Notes under the pieces: generated by a model
Seen by the model: only the letters and a program-made list of their open reading frames with translations
Databases searched by the model: none
Told to the model about the DNA's origin: nothing
Shown here: one piece after another, positions 8,375-16,952 of the stretch
How positions within the stretch are numbered: position 1 is the first letter of the stretch
How the letters are laid out: the number at the start of each line of letters is the position of its first letter
Origin: Bordetella petrii
Lineage (GTDB): Bacteria; Pseudomonadota; Gammaproteobacteria; Burkholderiales; Burkholderiaceae_B
Direction: 5' to 3'
Assembly (NCBI RefSeq): GCF_000067205.1
Contig: NC_010170.1
Coordinates: 5,146,001 to 5,210,000 of the forward strand
Length of the DNA: 64,000 bases
Translations under genes and position numbers: made by a program

Positions 8375-9658
8375 ATGACTACCGCAACGACGTTCAACCC
8401 GGCCGCCGGCAGAGCGTCACCGGCCGCGTGGCGCATCATCGCCGCCGCCTCGATCGGCAACGCACTGGAATGGTTCGACCTGGTGGTCTACGGTTTCTTC
8501 GCCGTCACGATCTCGCGGCTGTTCTTTCCCTCTGACAACGACAGCATCTCGCTGCTGCTGACGCTGGGCACCTTCGGCGTATCGTTTTTCATGCGTCCGC
8601 TGGGCGCGGTGGTGCTGGGTGTATACGCCGACCGCGTCGGCCGGCGCGCCACGCTTACGCTGTCGATCGTGCTGATGATGCTGGGCACGCTGCTGATCGC
8701 CGTCATGCCCACATACGACGCCATCGGCATCTGGGCGCCCATTGGTATCGTGGCCGCGCGCATGATCCAGGGCTTCTCGGCCGGTGGCGAGTTCGGCAGC
8801 GCCACGGCCTTTCTGGCCGAACACACGCCTGACCGCCGCGGCTTCTTCGCCAGTTGGCAGGTTGCCAGCCAGGGCCTGACGACGCTGCTCGCGGCGGGCT
8901 TCGGCGCCGGCCTGAACGAATGGCTGACGCCCGAACAAATGCAGTCGTGGGGTTGGCGCATTCCCTTCTTGTTCGGCCTGGTGATCGGACCGGTGGCGTA
9001 TTACATCCGCACCCGCATCGACGAAACGCCGGAGTTCCTGGCCGTCGAACGCACCGAGACGCCGCTGAGCGACACCTTCACCACCCATCGCCTGCGCCTG
9101 CTGCTGGCCATCGGCACCGTGGTGCTGGGCACCGTGGCCACCTACCTGGTGCTGTACATGCCCACCTTCGCGGTCAAGCAGCTGGGCCTGCCGCCCGCGG
9201 CGGCTTTCGCAGCCACACTGCTTACCGGCGTGGTGCAGTTCATCGTCGCGCCCATGGTCGGCCACTGGTCCGACCGCCACGGCCGCACCGGCATCATGGT
9301 CGCGGCAGCCGCACTGTTCCTGGTGCTGATCTACCCGCTCTTCCTGCTGCTGGCGGCCTCGCCCACCTTCGGCACCATGATTGTGGTGCAGATCATCATC
9401 GGCCTGCTGCTGTCGGGCTATTTCGGCGCGTTGCCCGCTCTGCTGACCGACCTGTTTCCCACCCAGTCGCGCACGACCGGCATGTCGCTGGCCTATAACA
9501 TTGCAGTAACCATCTTCGGCGGCTTTGCGCCCTTCATCATCGTGTGGCTGATCTCGGCCAGCGGCAACAAGCTGGCGCCCAGCTTCTACCTGATCTTCGC
9601 GGCCCTGGTCAGCCTGGCCTCGCTGTTTGCCGTGCGCAAACGGCTGGGCCTGAAGTAA
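8375..9658 (+). CDS. MFS transporter, metabolite:H+ symporter (MHS) family
   Basis: A 427-residue, roughly 12-segment membrane protein. The opening AASIGNALEWFDLVVYGFFA and RPLGAVVLGVYADRVGRR (between segments 2 and 3), followed by RMIQGFSAGGEFGSATAFLAEHTP, are hallmarks of the MHS subfamily (citrate, alpha-ketoglutarate, proline/betaine and shikimate carriers). It probably imports the substrate used by the neighbouring deacylase and dehydratase. It is 24 nt downstream of the M20 gene with an AGGGAGAG ribosome-binding site. Confidence 0.88.
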   Translation: MTTATTFNPAAGRASPAAWRIIAAASIGNALEWFDLVVYGFFAVTISRLFFPSDNDSISLLLTLGTFGVSFFMRPLGAVVLGVYADRVGRRATLTLSIVLMMLGTLLIAVMPTYDAIGIWAPIGIVAARMIQGFSAGGEFGSATAFLAEHTPDRRGFFASWQVASQGLTTLLAAGFGAGLNEWLTPEQMQSWGWRIPFLFGLVIGPVAYYIRTRIDETPEFLAVERTETPLSDTFTTHRLRLLLAIGTVVLGTVATYLVLYMPTFAVKQLGLPPAAAFAATLLTGVVQFIVAPMVGHWSDRHGRTGIMVAAAALFLVLIYPLFLLLAASPTFGTMIVVQIIIGLLLSGYFGALPALLTDLFPTQSRTTGMSLAYNIAVTIFGGFAPFIIVWLISASGNKLAPSFYLIFAALVSLASLFAVRKRLGLK

Positions 9659-9718
9659 GGCGCGCCGCACCGAACCCCGGCATCGTTACGTACCCGGCAG
9701 TACCAAGCAGGAATCCTC

Positions 9719-10699
9719 ATGACCCAGCTAGACACCACCACTCTTCCCGACCTGTCCGCCATCGCCGGCCTGCGCGCCCAGCTGAAACAGTGGGTGCGCA
9801 CCACACCCGTATTCGACAAGACCGACTTCGAACCCATGCCGGGCACGGCGGTGAACTTCAAGTTCGAACTGCTGCAGGCCAGCGGCACCTTCAAGGCGCG
9901 CGGCGCGTTCTCGAACCTGCTGGCGCTGGACGACGATCAGCGCGCGGCCGGCGTCACCTGCGTGTCGGCGGGCAACCATGCCGTTGCGGTGGCCTACGCC
10001 GCCATGCGCCTGGGCATCCCGGCCAAGGTGGTCATGATCAAGACCGCCAGCCCGGCCCGCGTGGCGCTGTGCCGCCAGTACGGCGCCGAAGTGGTGCTGG
10101 CCGAAAACGGCCAGACGGCATTCGACACCGTGCACCGCATCGAAGACGAGGAAGGGCGTTTTTTCGTGCACCCCTTCAATGGCTACCGCACGGTGCTGGG
10201 CACCGCCACGCTGGGTCACGAATGGCTGGAGCAGGCCGGCGCGCTCGACGCCGTGATCGTTCCCATCGGCGGCGGCGGGCTGATGGCGGGCATCAGCACC
10301 GCCGTGAAACTGCTGGCGCCGCAATGCCAGGTCATCGGCGTAGAGCCCGAAGGCGCCGCCGCCATGCACCGCAGCTTTGAAACCGGCGGCCCCGTCAAGA
10401 TGGGCCCCATGCAGAGCATCGCCGACAGCCTGATGGCGCCGCACACCGAGCAATACAGCTACGGACTGTGCCGCCGCAACGTCGACCGCCTGGTCAAGGT
10501 GTCCGACGATGAACTGCGCGCCGCCATGCGCCTGCTGTTCGACCAGCTCAAGCTGGCCACCGAGCCGGCATGCGCCACCGCCACGGCCGCGCTGGTCGGC
10601 GGGTTGAAGGCCGAACTGGCCGGCAAGCGGGTTGGCGTGCTGCTGTGCGGCACCAATACCGACCCCGCCACCTTCGCGCGGCACCTGGGCCTCGGCTGA
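9719..10699 (+). CDS. PLP-dependent threonine/serine dehydratase-like enzyme
   Basis: 326 residues, fold-type II PLP enzyme. FELLQASGTFKARGAF carries the Schiff-base lysine (Lys59). VSAGNHAVAVAYAA is the Asn loop that holds the cofactor, and PIGGGGLMAGIS is the phosphate loop. Relatives deaminate L-threonine or L-serine to 2-oxo acids, or racemise serine or hydroxyaspartate. No ACT regulatory domain is present, so it is the catabolic or racemase type, not biosynthetic IlvA. The released enamine would suit the RidA encoded upstream. Confidence 0.87.
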   Translation: MTQLDTTTLPDLSAIAGLRAQLKQWVRTTPVFDKTDFEPMPGTAVNFKFELLQASGTFKARGAFSNLLALDDDQRAAGVTCVSAGNHAVAVAYAAMRLGIPAKVVMIKTASPARVALCRQYGAEVVLAENGQTAFDTVHRIEDEEGRFFVHPFNGYRTVLGTATLGHEWLEQAGALDAVIVPIGGGGLMAGISTAVKLLAPQCQVIGVEPEGAAAMHRSFETGGPVKMGPMQSIADSLMAPHTEQYSYGLCRRNVDRLVKVSDDELRAAMRLLFDQLKLATEPACATATAALVGGLKAELAGKRVGVLLCGTNTDPATFARHLGLG

Positions 10700-10853
10700 A
10701 GGCCCGCGCCGCCGGCGGCACCTGGGCGGCCAAGCGGTACGCTCCGCTAGCGCGGAATTGGTACTTTGGCGCGCGCCCGATCTGGTCCACAATGCCCCAG
10801 ATCGCCAACCACCCGGGCGCCCCGCCCGGGCCTGCGCCCTATTACGGACCGCC

Positions 10854-11867
10854 ATGAAAGCCTATTACCATCCCGACCAGGCCCAGCATCACCCGCAAAC
10901 CTATTTCTCGCGCGGCAAAATGCGCACCCCCCAAGAAGTGCCCGACCGCGCCAACGCCCTGGTCGGGGCAGTAAAACAACTGGGCTTCGACCTGCGCCAG
11001 CCGCCCGACGCGGGCATGGCGCCGCTGACGGCCGTGCACGCGATCGACTACCTGCAGTTCCTGAAAACCGCCCACCACGAATGGAAACAACTGCCCGAAG
11101 ACTGGGGCGATGAAGTCGTGTCCAACGTGTTCGTGCGCGAACCCAACGCGCTGCGCGGCGTGCTGGCCAAGGCGGCGCGCTACCTGGCCGACGGCAGCTG
11201 TCCGGTAGGGCCGTCGACCTGGCATTCCGCCTACTGGTCGGCGCAATCGGCCGTGGCCGGCGCCGACGCCCTGTTGGCCGGCGACCGGCACGCCTACGCT
11301 CTATGCCGCCCGCCCGGCCACCATGCCCGCCGCGACGCCGCGGGCGGCTTCTGCTACCTGAACAACTGCGCCATCGCCGCGCAGCGCCTGCGCGGCAAAT
11401 ACGCGCGCGTGGCAGTGCTGGACACCGACATGCACCACGGGCAGGGCATTCAGGAAATTTTCTACGAGCGCGACGACGTCTATTACGTGTCGATTCACGG
11501 CGACCCGGAAAACTTCTACCCCGTGGTGGCCGGCTACGACAACGAAAAAGGCGCGGGCCGGGGTTTCGGCTACAACCTGAACCTGCCCATGCCGCACGGC
11601 TCGCCCGAATCGGTGTTCTTCGACAAGCTCGACATCGCCGTCAATGCCATCCAGGTGTTCCAGCCCGACGTGCTGGTGCTGGCGCTGGGGTTCGATATTT
11701 TCGAGCGCGACCCGCAGGCCAAGGTCGCGGTCAGCAGCGCCGGCTTCGAGCGCATCGGCCGCGCCGTAGCCAGCTTCGGCGTGCCCGTGCTGGTGGTGCA
11801 GGAAGGCGGCTACTACATCGAAGGCCTGCCGGAAAACGCCGAGGCGTTTTTCGCGGGATTGCGCTGA
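10854..11867 (+). CDS. Histone deacetylase-superfamily deacetylase, acetylpolyamine amidohydrolase type
   Basis: 337 residues spanning one complete arginase/deacetylase domain. Catalytic elements: RPPGHHA with the tandem histidines 156/157, DTDMHHGQGIQ with zinc ligands Asp192 and His194, LGFDIFERDP with zinc ligand Asp281, and QEGGYY with the transition-state Tyr320. These positions run three below those recalled for Mycoplana ramosa acetylpolyamine amidohydrolase (D195, H197, D284, Y323), a strong structural match. The likely reaction is removal of acetyl from acetylated polyamines or similar amides in the cytosol. The start at 10854 gives the usual length. Confidence 0.88.
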   Translation: MKAYYHPDQAQHHPQTYFSRGKMRTPQEVPDRANALVGAVKQLGFDLRQPPDAGMAPLTAVHAIDYLQFLKTAHHEWKQLPEDWGDEVVSNVFVREPNALRGVLAKAARYLADGSCPVGPSTWHSAYWSAQSAVAGADALLAGDRHAYALCRPPGHHARRDAAGGFCYLNNCAIAAQRLRGKYARVAVLDTDMHHGQGIQEIFYERDDVYYVSIHGDPENFYPVVAGYDNEKGAGRGFGYNLNLPMPHGSPESVFFDKLDIAVNAIQVFQPDVLVLALGFDIFERDPQAKVAVSSAGFERIGRAVASFGVPVLVVQEGGYYIEGLPENAEAFFAGLR

Positions 11868-11996
11868 TTTCCACCCTGGTGCGGGCGCAGGCCACCCTGG
11901 GTCGACGCTAGCGGGCCGGCAGAGCAGGCTGCCGCCGCGCCACCGGTATCATGTACCCAGCGCATCCCCCTCTTTTGCCGGCACGCTATCCGCACC

Positions 11997-12296
11997 ATGG
12001 TCGATCCCGCCAATCTGCTTGCCATCGTCCTGATGGCCACCGTCACGTACCTGGCCCGCATCGGCGGCTATATCCTGCTGCGCAACCGCAGCCTGGGCCC
12101 CCGCGCGATGGCCGTGCTGGAAGCCGCTCCCGGCTGTGTGCTGCTCTCGGTCATCGCGCCCGTCTTCGTGGCCGACCGGCCCGCCGACCTCATCGCGCTG
12201 GCGTGCACCGTGATCGCCGCCATGCGCCTGCCCTTGCTTCCCACCGTCATCATCGGCATGGGCAGCGCCGCGCTGCTGCGCCACCTGCTGCCCTGA
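11997..12296 (+). CDS. azlD: AzlD family small membrane protein
   Basis: 99 residues with three to four hydrophobic segments. The AzlD signature includes TYLARIGGYILL and the Leu/Pro-rich end. AzlD works with AzlC as a branched-chain amino-acid (or analogue) exporter. Here azlD lies upstream of azlC, the reverse of the common order, with 18 nt between the two reading frames. Confidence 0.85.
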   Translation: MVDPANLLAIVLMATVTYLARIGGYILLRNRSLGPRAMAVLEAAPGCVLLSVIAPVFVADRPADLIALACTVIAAMRLPLLPTVIIGMGSAALLRHLLP

Positions 12297-12314
12297 CGCC
12301 GCCTGTCCGCGCAC

Positions 12315-13088
12315 ATGAGCACCCCGACATCCCGCCGCGCCGACGCCCGCCAGATGCCCGGCCCTGCCACCACCTGGACCCAATGCTGTGCCGGCGCCAC
12401 GGCCAGCCTGCCGGTGTTGTTCGGCATCATTCCATTCGGCCTGGTGCTGGGCGCGCAAGCCGCTCAAAAGGGCCTGACCCCGTTCGAAGTGCCGCTCATG
12501 ACCGGCCTGAACTTCGCCGGCGGCTCGGAGTTCGCCGCCCTGGGCCTGTGGAGCTCGCCGCCGCATGTTCTGCTGATCATGGCCGTGACCTTCCTGGTCA
12601 ACAGCCGCATGCTGGTCATGGGCGCCGCGCTCACGCCCTTCCTGCAGCACCTGCCCAGGCGCAAAGTGCTGCCCGCGCTGTTCCTGATGACCGACGCCAG
12701 CTGGGCCCTGTCCATGGCCGACACGCGGCGGCGCGCCGAACAGGGCATCGGGCCGGCCTTCAGCCTGGCCTACTACATGGGCTCGTCGCTGGTGTTCTAC
12801 GTGGCCTGGATAAGCTGCACCACCCTGGGCGCCATCCTGGGGCCGCTGCTGGGCCACCCCGAAGCGTACGGCCTGGACATGGCCTTTCCCGCCGTGTTCC
12901 TGGTCATGCTGCGCGGCATGTGGCGCGGCCTGCGGCGCGCATGGCCATGGCTGGTCAGCCTGGTCGTGGCGGCGCTGGCCAGCAAGCTCCTGCCCGGCGC
13001 CTGGTACGTGGCGGCCGGCGCGGTAGCGGGCATCCTGGCCGCGCTGGCCTGGGCGCCGGCGCAGCCCGCAGCCAAGCCCGGCCCCTGA
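12315..13088 (+). CDS. azlC: AzlC family amino-acid exporter subunit
   Basis: 257 residues. AzlC core motifs: GATASLPVLFGIIPFGLVLGA, GLNFAGGSEFAALGLW, VNSRMLVMGAAL and FLMTDASWALS, with about seven membrane segments. It pairs with the AzlD just upstream. The exporter closes a run of same-strand genes beginning at RidA, where it could relieve build-up of amino acids or analogues. The last ~20 residues are Ala/Pro-rich and not conserved. Confidence 0.88.
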   Translation: MSTPTSRRADARQMPGPATTWTQCCAGATASLPVLFGIIPFGLVLGAQAAQKGLTPFEVPLMTGLNFAGGSEFAALGLWSSPPHVLLIMAVTFLVNSRMLVMGAALTPFLQHLPRRKVLPALFLMTDASWALSMADTRRRAEQGIGPAFSLAYYMGSSLVFYVAWISCTTLGAILGPLLGHPEAYGLDMAFPAVFLVMLRGMWRGLRRAWPWLVSLVVAALASKLLPGAWYVAAGAVAGILAALAWAPAQPAAKPGP

Positions 13089-13137
13089 GCCTACCGGCCA
13101 CCTGCCGTAGGCCGCACGCAGGCCCATCAGCGGCCCG

Positions 13138-13155
13138 CATACGTTTTAACGTATG
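13138..13155. promoter_or_regulatory. Perfect palindrome upstream of the Bug receptor gene
   Basis: CATACGTTTTAACGTATG has perfect 8-bp arms around a TT centre, 134 bp before the next start codon, in an AT-rich island (13138-13180) that contrasts with the surrounding GC-rich DNA. It is probably an operator; the binding protein is unknown. Confidence 0.45.
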
Positions 13156-13288
13156 AATAATATGAATATTTCATTTTTTCCCGCATACCTGGCCCGCCCA
13201 TAATGGGTGCGCGCCGGCGGCTGTACGCCAGGCGTCCACGCGGCACACACGATGCCGACAACGACAACAGATCCTGGAGAGACAAAGC

Positions 13289-14278
13289 ATGCCGTCCCCA
13301 CTCCGCCGCACGATGCTGGCCGCCGCGCTGGCCGCCGCCAGCCTGGTCAGCATCGCCTGGGCCCAGACTCCCGGCTCCTACCCTACCCGCCCTGTCACGC
13401 TGTACACGGCTTTTTCCGTGGGCAGCGGTCCCGATGTCGTGCTGCGCATGTTGGGCCAGGCGCTAAGCAAGAAATGGCAGCAGCCGGTCATCGTCGAAAA
13501 TCGCCCCGGCGGCGGCGGCTTCATCGCCCTGGAGGCCGTGGCGAAGCTGCCGGCCGACGGCTACGCGCTGCTGCAGCTCGACAGCGAACATGTCTCGGCG
13601 CTGCCGCACCTGTACAAGTCGCGCCATTACGTTCCACTGGAAAAGTTCGACTTGGTGGCGCCCGTGTTCTACACACCCTTCATGATCGCGGTCGGCAGCC
13701 AGCCGCCCTGGAAGAACGTCACCGACCTGGTCAACGCCGCCAAGGCCAAGCCCGACCGCGTGACCTACGGCTCGTGGTTCGTGGGCAGCCCCGGGCACCT
13801 GGGCGGCGAATGGCTGGGCGCGCTGACCGGCACCAAGATGGTCCACGTGCCCTACAAGGAAGTCAGCCAGCTGTACACCTCCGTAGCCACCGGCGAAGTG
13901 GACTGGGCATTCGGCACCATCCCGTCCACGCGTCCCGTGTACGAAACCGGCAAGCTGCGCTACCTGGCCATCGCCGCGCCGCGCCGCCATCCTCAGTATC
14001 CGGACGTGCCCACCGTGGCCGAAGCCGGCGGCCCTGCCGAGCTCGACGTCAATTCAATTGTGTCGCTGCTGGCCCCCAAAGGGCTGCCCGACGACGTGCG
14101 CGACAAGATCTACACCGACGTGACCGCCGTGCTGGCCGATCCGGCCCTGCGCAAACGCTTCGACACCTTCGCATTCGAACCGCTCGACTGGCCGCTGCCC
14201 GAACTGCGCAAACGGCTCGACGAAAAATCGGCCACGTACGAAAAGCTGATCGAAAACGCGAAGATCAGCCTGGACTGA
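13289..14278 (+). CDS. Bug family periplasmic receptor (tripartite tricarboxylate transporter TctC type)
   Basis: 329 residues with a signal peptide (RRTMLAAALAAASLVSIAWAQ). The Bug/TctC fold motifs follow: YPTRPVTLYTAFSVGSGPDVVLRMLGQALS, VIVENRPGGGGFIALEAVAKLPADGYAL, then VPYKEVSQLY and PDVPTVAEAGG. These soluble receptors bind carboxylates or related small molecules and are amplified into large families in Bordetella and relatives. No membrane TctA/TctB genes are adjacent, as is common for orphan Bug genes. It is convergent with the amidase gene. The ligand is unknown. Confidence 0.9.
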   Translation: MPSPLRRTMLAAALAAASLVSIAWAQTPGSYPTRPVTLYTAFSVGSGPDVVLRMLGQALSKKWQQPVIVENRPGGGGFIALEAVAKLPADGYALLQLDSEHVSALPHLYKSRHYVPLEKFDLVAPVFYTPFMIAVGSQPPWKNVTDLVNAAKAKPDRVTYGSWFVGSPGHLGGEWLGALTGTKMVHVPYKEVSQLYTSVATGEVDWAFGTIPSTRPVYETGKLRYLAIAAPRRHPQYPDVPTVAEAGGPAELDVNSIVSLLAPKGLPDDVRDKIYTDVTAVLADPALRKRFDTFAFEPLDWPLPELRKRLDEKSATYEKLIENAKISLD

Positions 14279-14300
14279 GCGCCGCGCCCGCACGCGGCAG

Positions 14301-14320
14301 GCGGGCGCCCCGGCGCCCGC
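14301..14320. terminator. GC-rich hairpin between convergent Bug and amidase genes
   Basis: GCGGGCGC / GCGCCCGC arms around a 4-nt loop, 23 bp after the Bug stop and just before the amidase stop on the other strand. It has no T-tract, so termination is plausible but unproven. Confidence 0.35.
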
Positions 14321-14332
14321 TCAGTCGCCCGG

Positions 14333-15661
14333 TCAGGCGGCCGCTTCGAGCACTTGCCCGAACTGATACAAGCCGGCCTCGCCCAGTTGCGGTCCGATCA
14401 GTTGCATGCCCACCGGCAGGCCTTGGGCATCCGCGCCGAACGGTACCGACAGGCTGGGATGGCCGGACAAGTTGGTGGGCGCGGTCAGGCGCGTCAGCAG
14501 CCAGGGCGTGGCATAGTCCTTGCCGTCCAGCACAGAAGCGCGCGTATCGCGCGGCGGCGCGGTAATGCCGCAGGTGGGGCACAAAATCACGTCGACCTGC
14601 GCCAGCACCTCATCGAACGACTGCCGCGCCACGGCCTGCATGGACATTGCCTGCAGATAATCGGCCGCGCTCACGTCGCTGCCCGTCAGCAGCCGCGTCC
14701 GTACTTCGGCCTGGTACGGCGCCCCGGCATCGAGCGCCCGCCGGTGCGTGGCGTAGGCCTCGGCCTTCAGCACCAGTTGCTGGGCATCGTAGATGGCCTG
14801 CACGCGCGGAATCTCCACCGGCACGACGCGCGCGCCGGCCTGTTCGAACACGGTGCGGGCGCGCTCCAGCGCCTGCCGCACCGGCGCATCCAGAAAATCG
14901 TTATAAAACCCCATCGCCAGGCCGACGGTGCGCCCGCGGATCGGCTGGCCGATCAGGCGCGCATGGCTGTCGCGGGGCATGCCGGTCAGCACGTCCAGCA
15001 GCAGGGCGTTGTCGCCCACCGTGACGGACATCGGCCCCACGTGGTCCAGCGTGTGGCTCAGCGCGAAAATGCCATCGCGCGGCAGCAGGTCGTAGGTGGG
15101 CTTCATGCCCACCACGCCGCACAGCGCCGCCGGCAGGCGAATCGACGCGCTGGTATCGGTGCCCAGCGCGCCCGCGCACAGGCCGCCGCCCAGCGCCGCG
15201 GCCGAACCGCTGCTGGACCCGCCCGTCATGTGCGCCGGATTGTGCGGGTTGCACACGGCGCCAAAGTAAGAGCGGTCGCCGGTCGGGCCATAGGCGAATT
15301 CATGCGTATTGGCCTTGCCAATGACGATCGCGCCCTGGGCGCGCAAGCGCCGCACAACCTCGGCATCGCCGGTGGCCAGGTTCTGCGCATACTGTTCCGA
15401 CCCCATGGTCGTGCGCATGCCCGCCACGTCGATCAGGTCCTTGACGGCAACGGGAATGCCGCACAGCGCGCCAGCGGCGCCCGCCGGCCCGGCGTATGCC
15501 TGGTCGGCGGCCTTGGCGGCGCGCATGACGGCCTCGGCGTCCACGCTGATAAAGCTGTTCAGCGCAGAGGCGGCGATCTGGTCCAGCAGGGATTGCAGTG
15601 TTGCGGAAGGGGTTGCTTGGCGCGTGCGGTAGGCCGACGCAAGTGCAGCGATGTTCAGCAT
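14333..15661 (-). CDS. Amidase signature family hydrolase
   Basis: 442 residues with the full Ser-cisSer-Lys triad at family spacing: Lys74 in GIPVAVKDLIDVAG, Ser149 in TGGSSSGSAAALGGG and Ser173 in LGTDTSASIRLPAAL. The family hydrolyses amides and sometimes biurets or carbamates; the GatA role is unlikely because no gatB/gatC are near. The start at 15661 (MLNIAAL) was preferred over the in-frame ATG at 15718, which overlaps the hairpin at 15706. It lies 78 nt downstream of the LIV-type binding protein on the same strand, so it may act on the imported compound. Confidence 0.85.
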   Translation of the reverse strand: MLNIAALASAYRTRQATPSATLQSLLDQIAASALNSFISVDAEAVMRAAKAADQAYAGPAGAAGALCGIPVAVKDLIDVAGMRTTMGSEQYAQNLATGDAEVVRRLRAQGAIVIGKANTHEFAYGPTGDRSYFGAVCNPHNPAHMTGGSSSGSAAALGGGLCAGALGTDTSASIRLPAALCGVVGMKPTYDLLPRDGIFALSHTLDHVGPMSVTVGDNALLLDVLTGMPRDSHARLIGQPIRGRTVGLAMGFYNDFLDAPVRQALERARTVFEQAGARVVPVEIPRVQAIYDAQQLVLKAEAYATHRRALDAGAPYQAEVRTRLLTGSDVSAADYLQAMSMQAVARQSFDEVLAQVDVILCPTCGITAPPRDTRASVLDGKDYATPWLLTRLTAPTNLSGHPSLSVPFGADAQGLPVGMQLIGPQLGEAGLYQFGQVLEAAA

Positions 15662-15705
15662 ATTGAAGAAAAAACAAAGAAGAAGGGCGCGGCGTTGACG
15701 CGTTA

Positions 15706-15730
15706 GCCCGCACGGCAAGACCGTGCGGGC
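15706..15730 (-). terminator. Hairpin after the LIV transporter operon
   Basis: Perfect 10-bp stem GCCCGCACGG / CCGTGCGGGC with a 5-nt loop, directly after the binding-protein gene stop and before the amidase start. There is no T-tract on the minus strand, so it may only attenuate transcription into the amidase gene. Confidence 0.5.
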
Positions 15731-15739
15731 GCCAGCCGG

Positions 15740-16888
15740 TTACTGCATGGGAACGATCTTCCCGTCGTGGAAGTGGGCCAGCTTGATCGCGCCGTCATTC
15801 TGGTTCTTCTGGTCGAAGTGCACCGGGCCCAGCAGCGTGTCGAAACCCTGCAGCTGGGCCAGGCCCGCCTGGATCTGCTCGGCGCTGGTGCCGCCGCCCT
15901 TGCGGGCCGCTTCCACCACGGTGTAGACCGCTTCGTACGAACCCGCGGCGAACGCGCCGGGCTCGGTGTTGTAGCGCGCGCGATAGGCCGTCTCGAACTG
16001 CTTCGAGCGCTCGTCACTCAGGCCCGGCAGCCAGGTTGTCGGAAACACCGCGCCCTCGGCGGCGTCGCCGGCCAGTTCCTGGAACTTGGCCACGCCCTGG
16101 CCTTCGTTGACGATCAACTGAGTCTTGATACCCAGCTCGCGAATCTGGCGCGCGATGATCGAGCCCTCGGTGTAGTAGCCGTGCACGAACAGCACGTCGG
16201 GAGCCTGATCGCGGATATTGGTCAGCTGGGCCTTGAAATCAGTTTCGCCGCGGTTGTATTCCTCGTACGCCACCACCTCGGCGCCCAGTTCTCGGGCGCG
16301 ATCGGCCGCTGCCTTGGTGGGCGGCTTGCCGTAGTCCGAGTTCTCGGCCAGGAACGCGATCTTGTGCGCTTTCTTATCCTGGATGTAGTACTCGATGGCC
16401 TTGGTGTCGAGCTGGTTGTCGGTGATCTTGATACGCCAGGTGTACTTGAAGCCCTGCTCGGTAATCGTGGGCGAGCCCGCCATGCCGTTGACCAGCGGCA
16501 CCTTGTACTTCTCGTTCTCTTTCGAGAACGCGATCGTGACCAGGCTCGCGTCCGAACCCACAATGGCGTCGACCTTGCGCTGCGTAATCAGCTTCTTGGC
16601 GGCATTGATGCCGGTGGCCGGATCGCTCTTGTCATCCTCGGCGTGAACCTCGATGGGCAGGCCATTGACACCGCCCGCCTTGTTGATTTCGTCGATAGCC
16701 AGGCGCGTACCCTTGTTATGGGCATCGCCATACGATGCCGCCGCGCCCGTAATCGATTCGATGATACCCAGCCGCAGCGGGGTGCCGCCGGTGGCCGCGG
16801 CGGCCTCTTCCTTCTGGCCGCAGCCGGCCAGCGTAACGGCCGCCGCGATAGAAGCAACGGCCAGGGTGCGGGAAGAAAACTGGATCAT
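15740..16888 (-). CDS. LIV-type ABC transporter substrate-binding lipoprotein
   Basis: 382 residues. The signal sequence ends in a lipobox L-A-G-C with the lipidated Cys23, so it is probably anchored to the inner membrane. A type I periplasmic binding fold follows: LRLGIIESITGAAASYGDAHNKGTRLAIDEINKAGGVNGLPIEV, then VDAIVGSDASLVTIAFS and FLAENSDYGK. The LIV family binds branched-chain or other amino acids, amides or urea; the ligand is not deducible. It is the fifth gene of the livH-M-G-F unit, 64 nt after livF. Confidence 0.9.
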   Translation of the reverse strand: MIQFSSRTLAVASIAAAVTLAGCGQKEEAAAATGGTPLRLGIIESITGAAASYGDAHNKGTRLAIDEINKAGGVNGLPIEVHAEDDKSDPATGINAAKKLITQRKVDAIVGSDASLVTIAFSKENEKYKVPLVNGMAGSPTITEQGFKYTWRIKITDNQLDTKAIEYYIQDKKAHKIAFLAENSDYGKPPTKAAADRARELGAEVVAYEEYNRGETDFKAQLTNIRDQAPDVLFVHGYYTEGSIIARQIRELGIKTQLIVNEGQGVAKFQELAGDAAEGAVFPTTWLPGLSDERSKQFETAYRARYNTEPGAFAAGSYEAVYTVVEAARKGGGTSAEQIQAGLAQLQGFDTLLGPVHFDQKNQNDGAIKLAHFHDGKIVPMQ

Positions 16889-16952
16889 GATTTCGTCTCT
16901 CTGGTCATGGGAATGGAAATGCCGCACAGCGGCGCAACCGGCGTGGCGCGTA

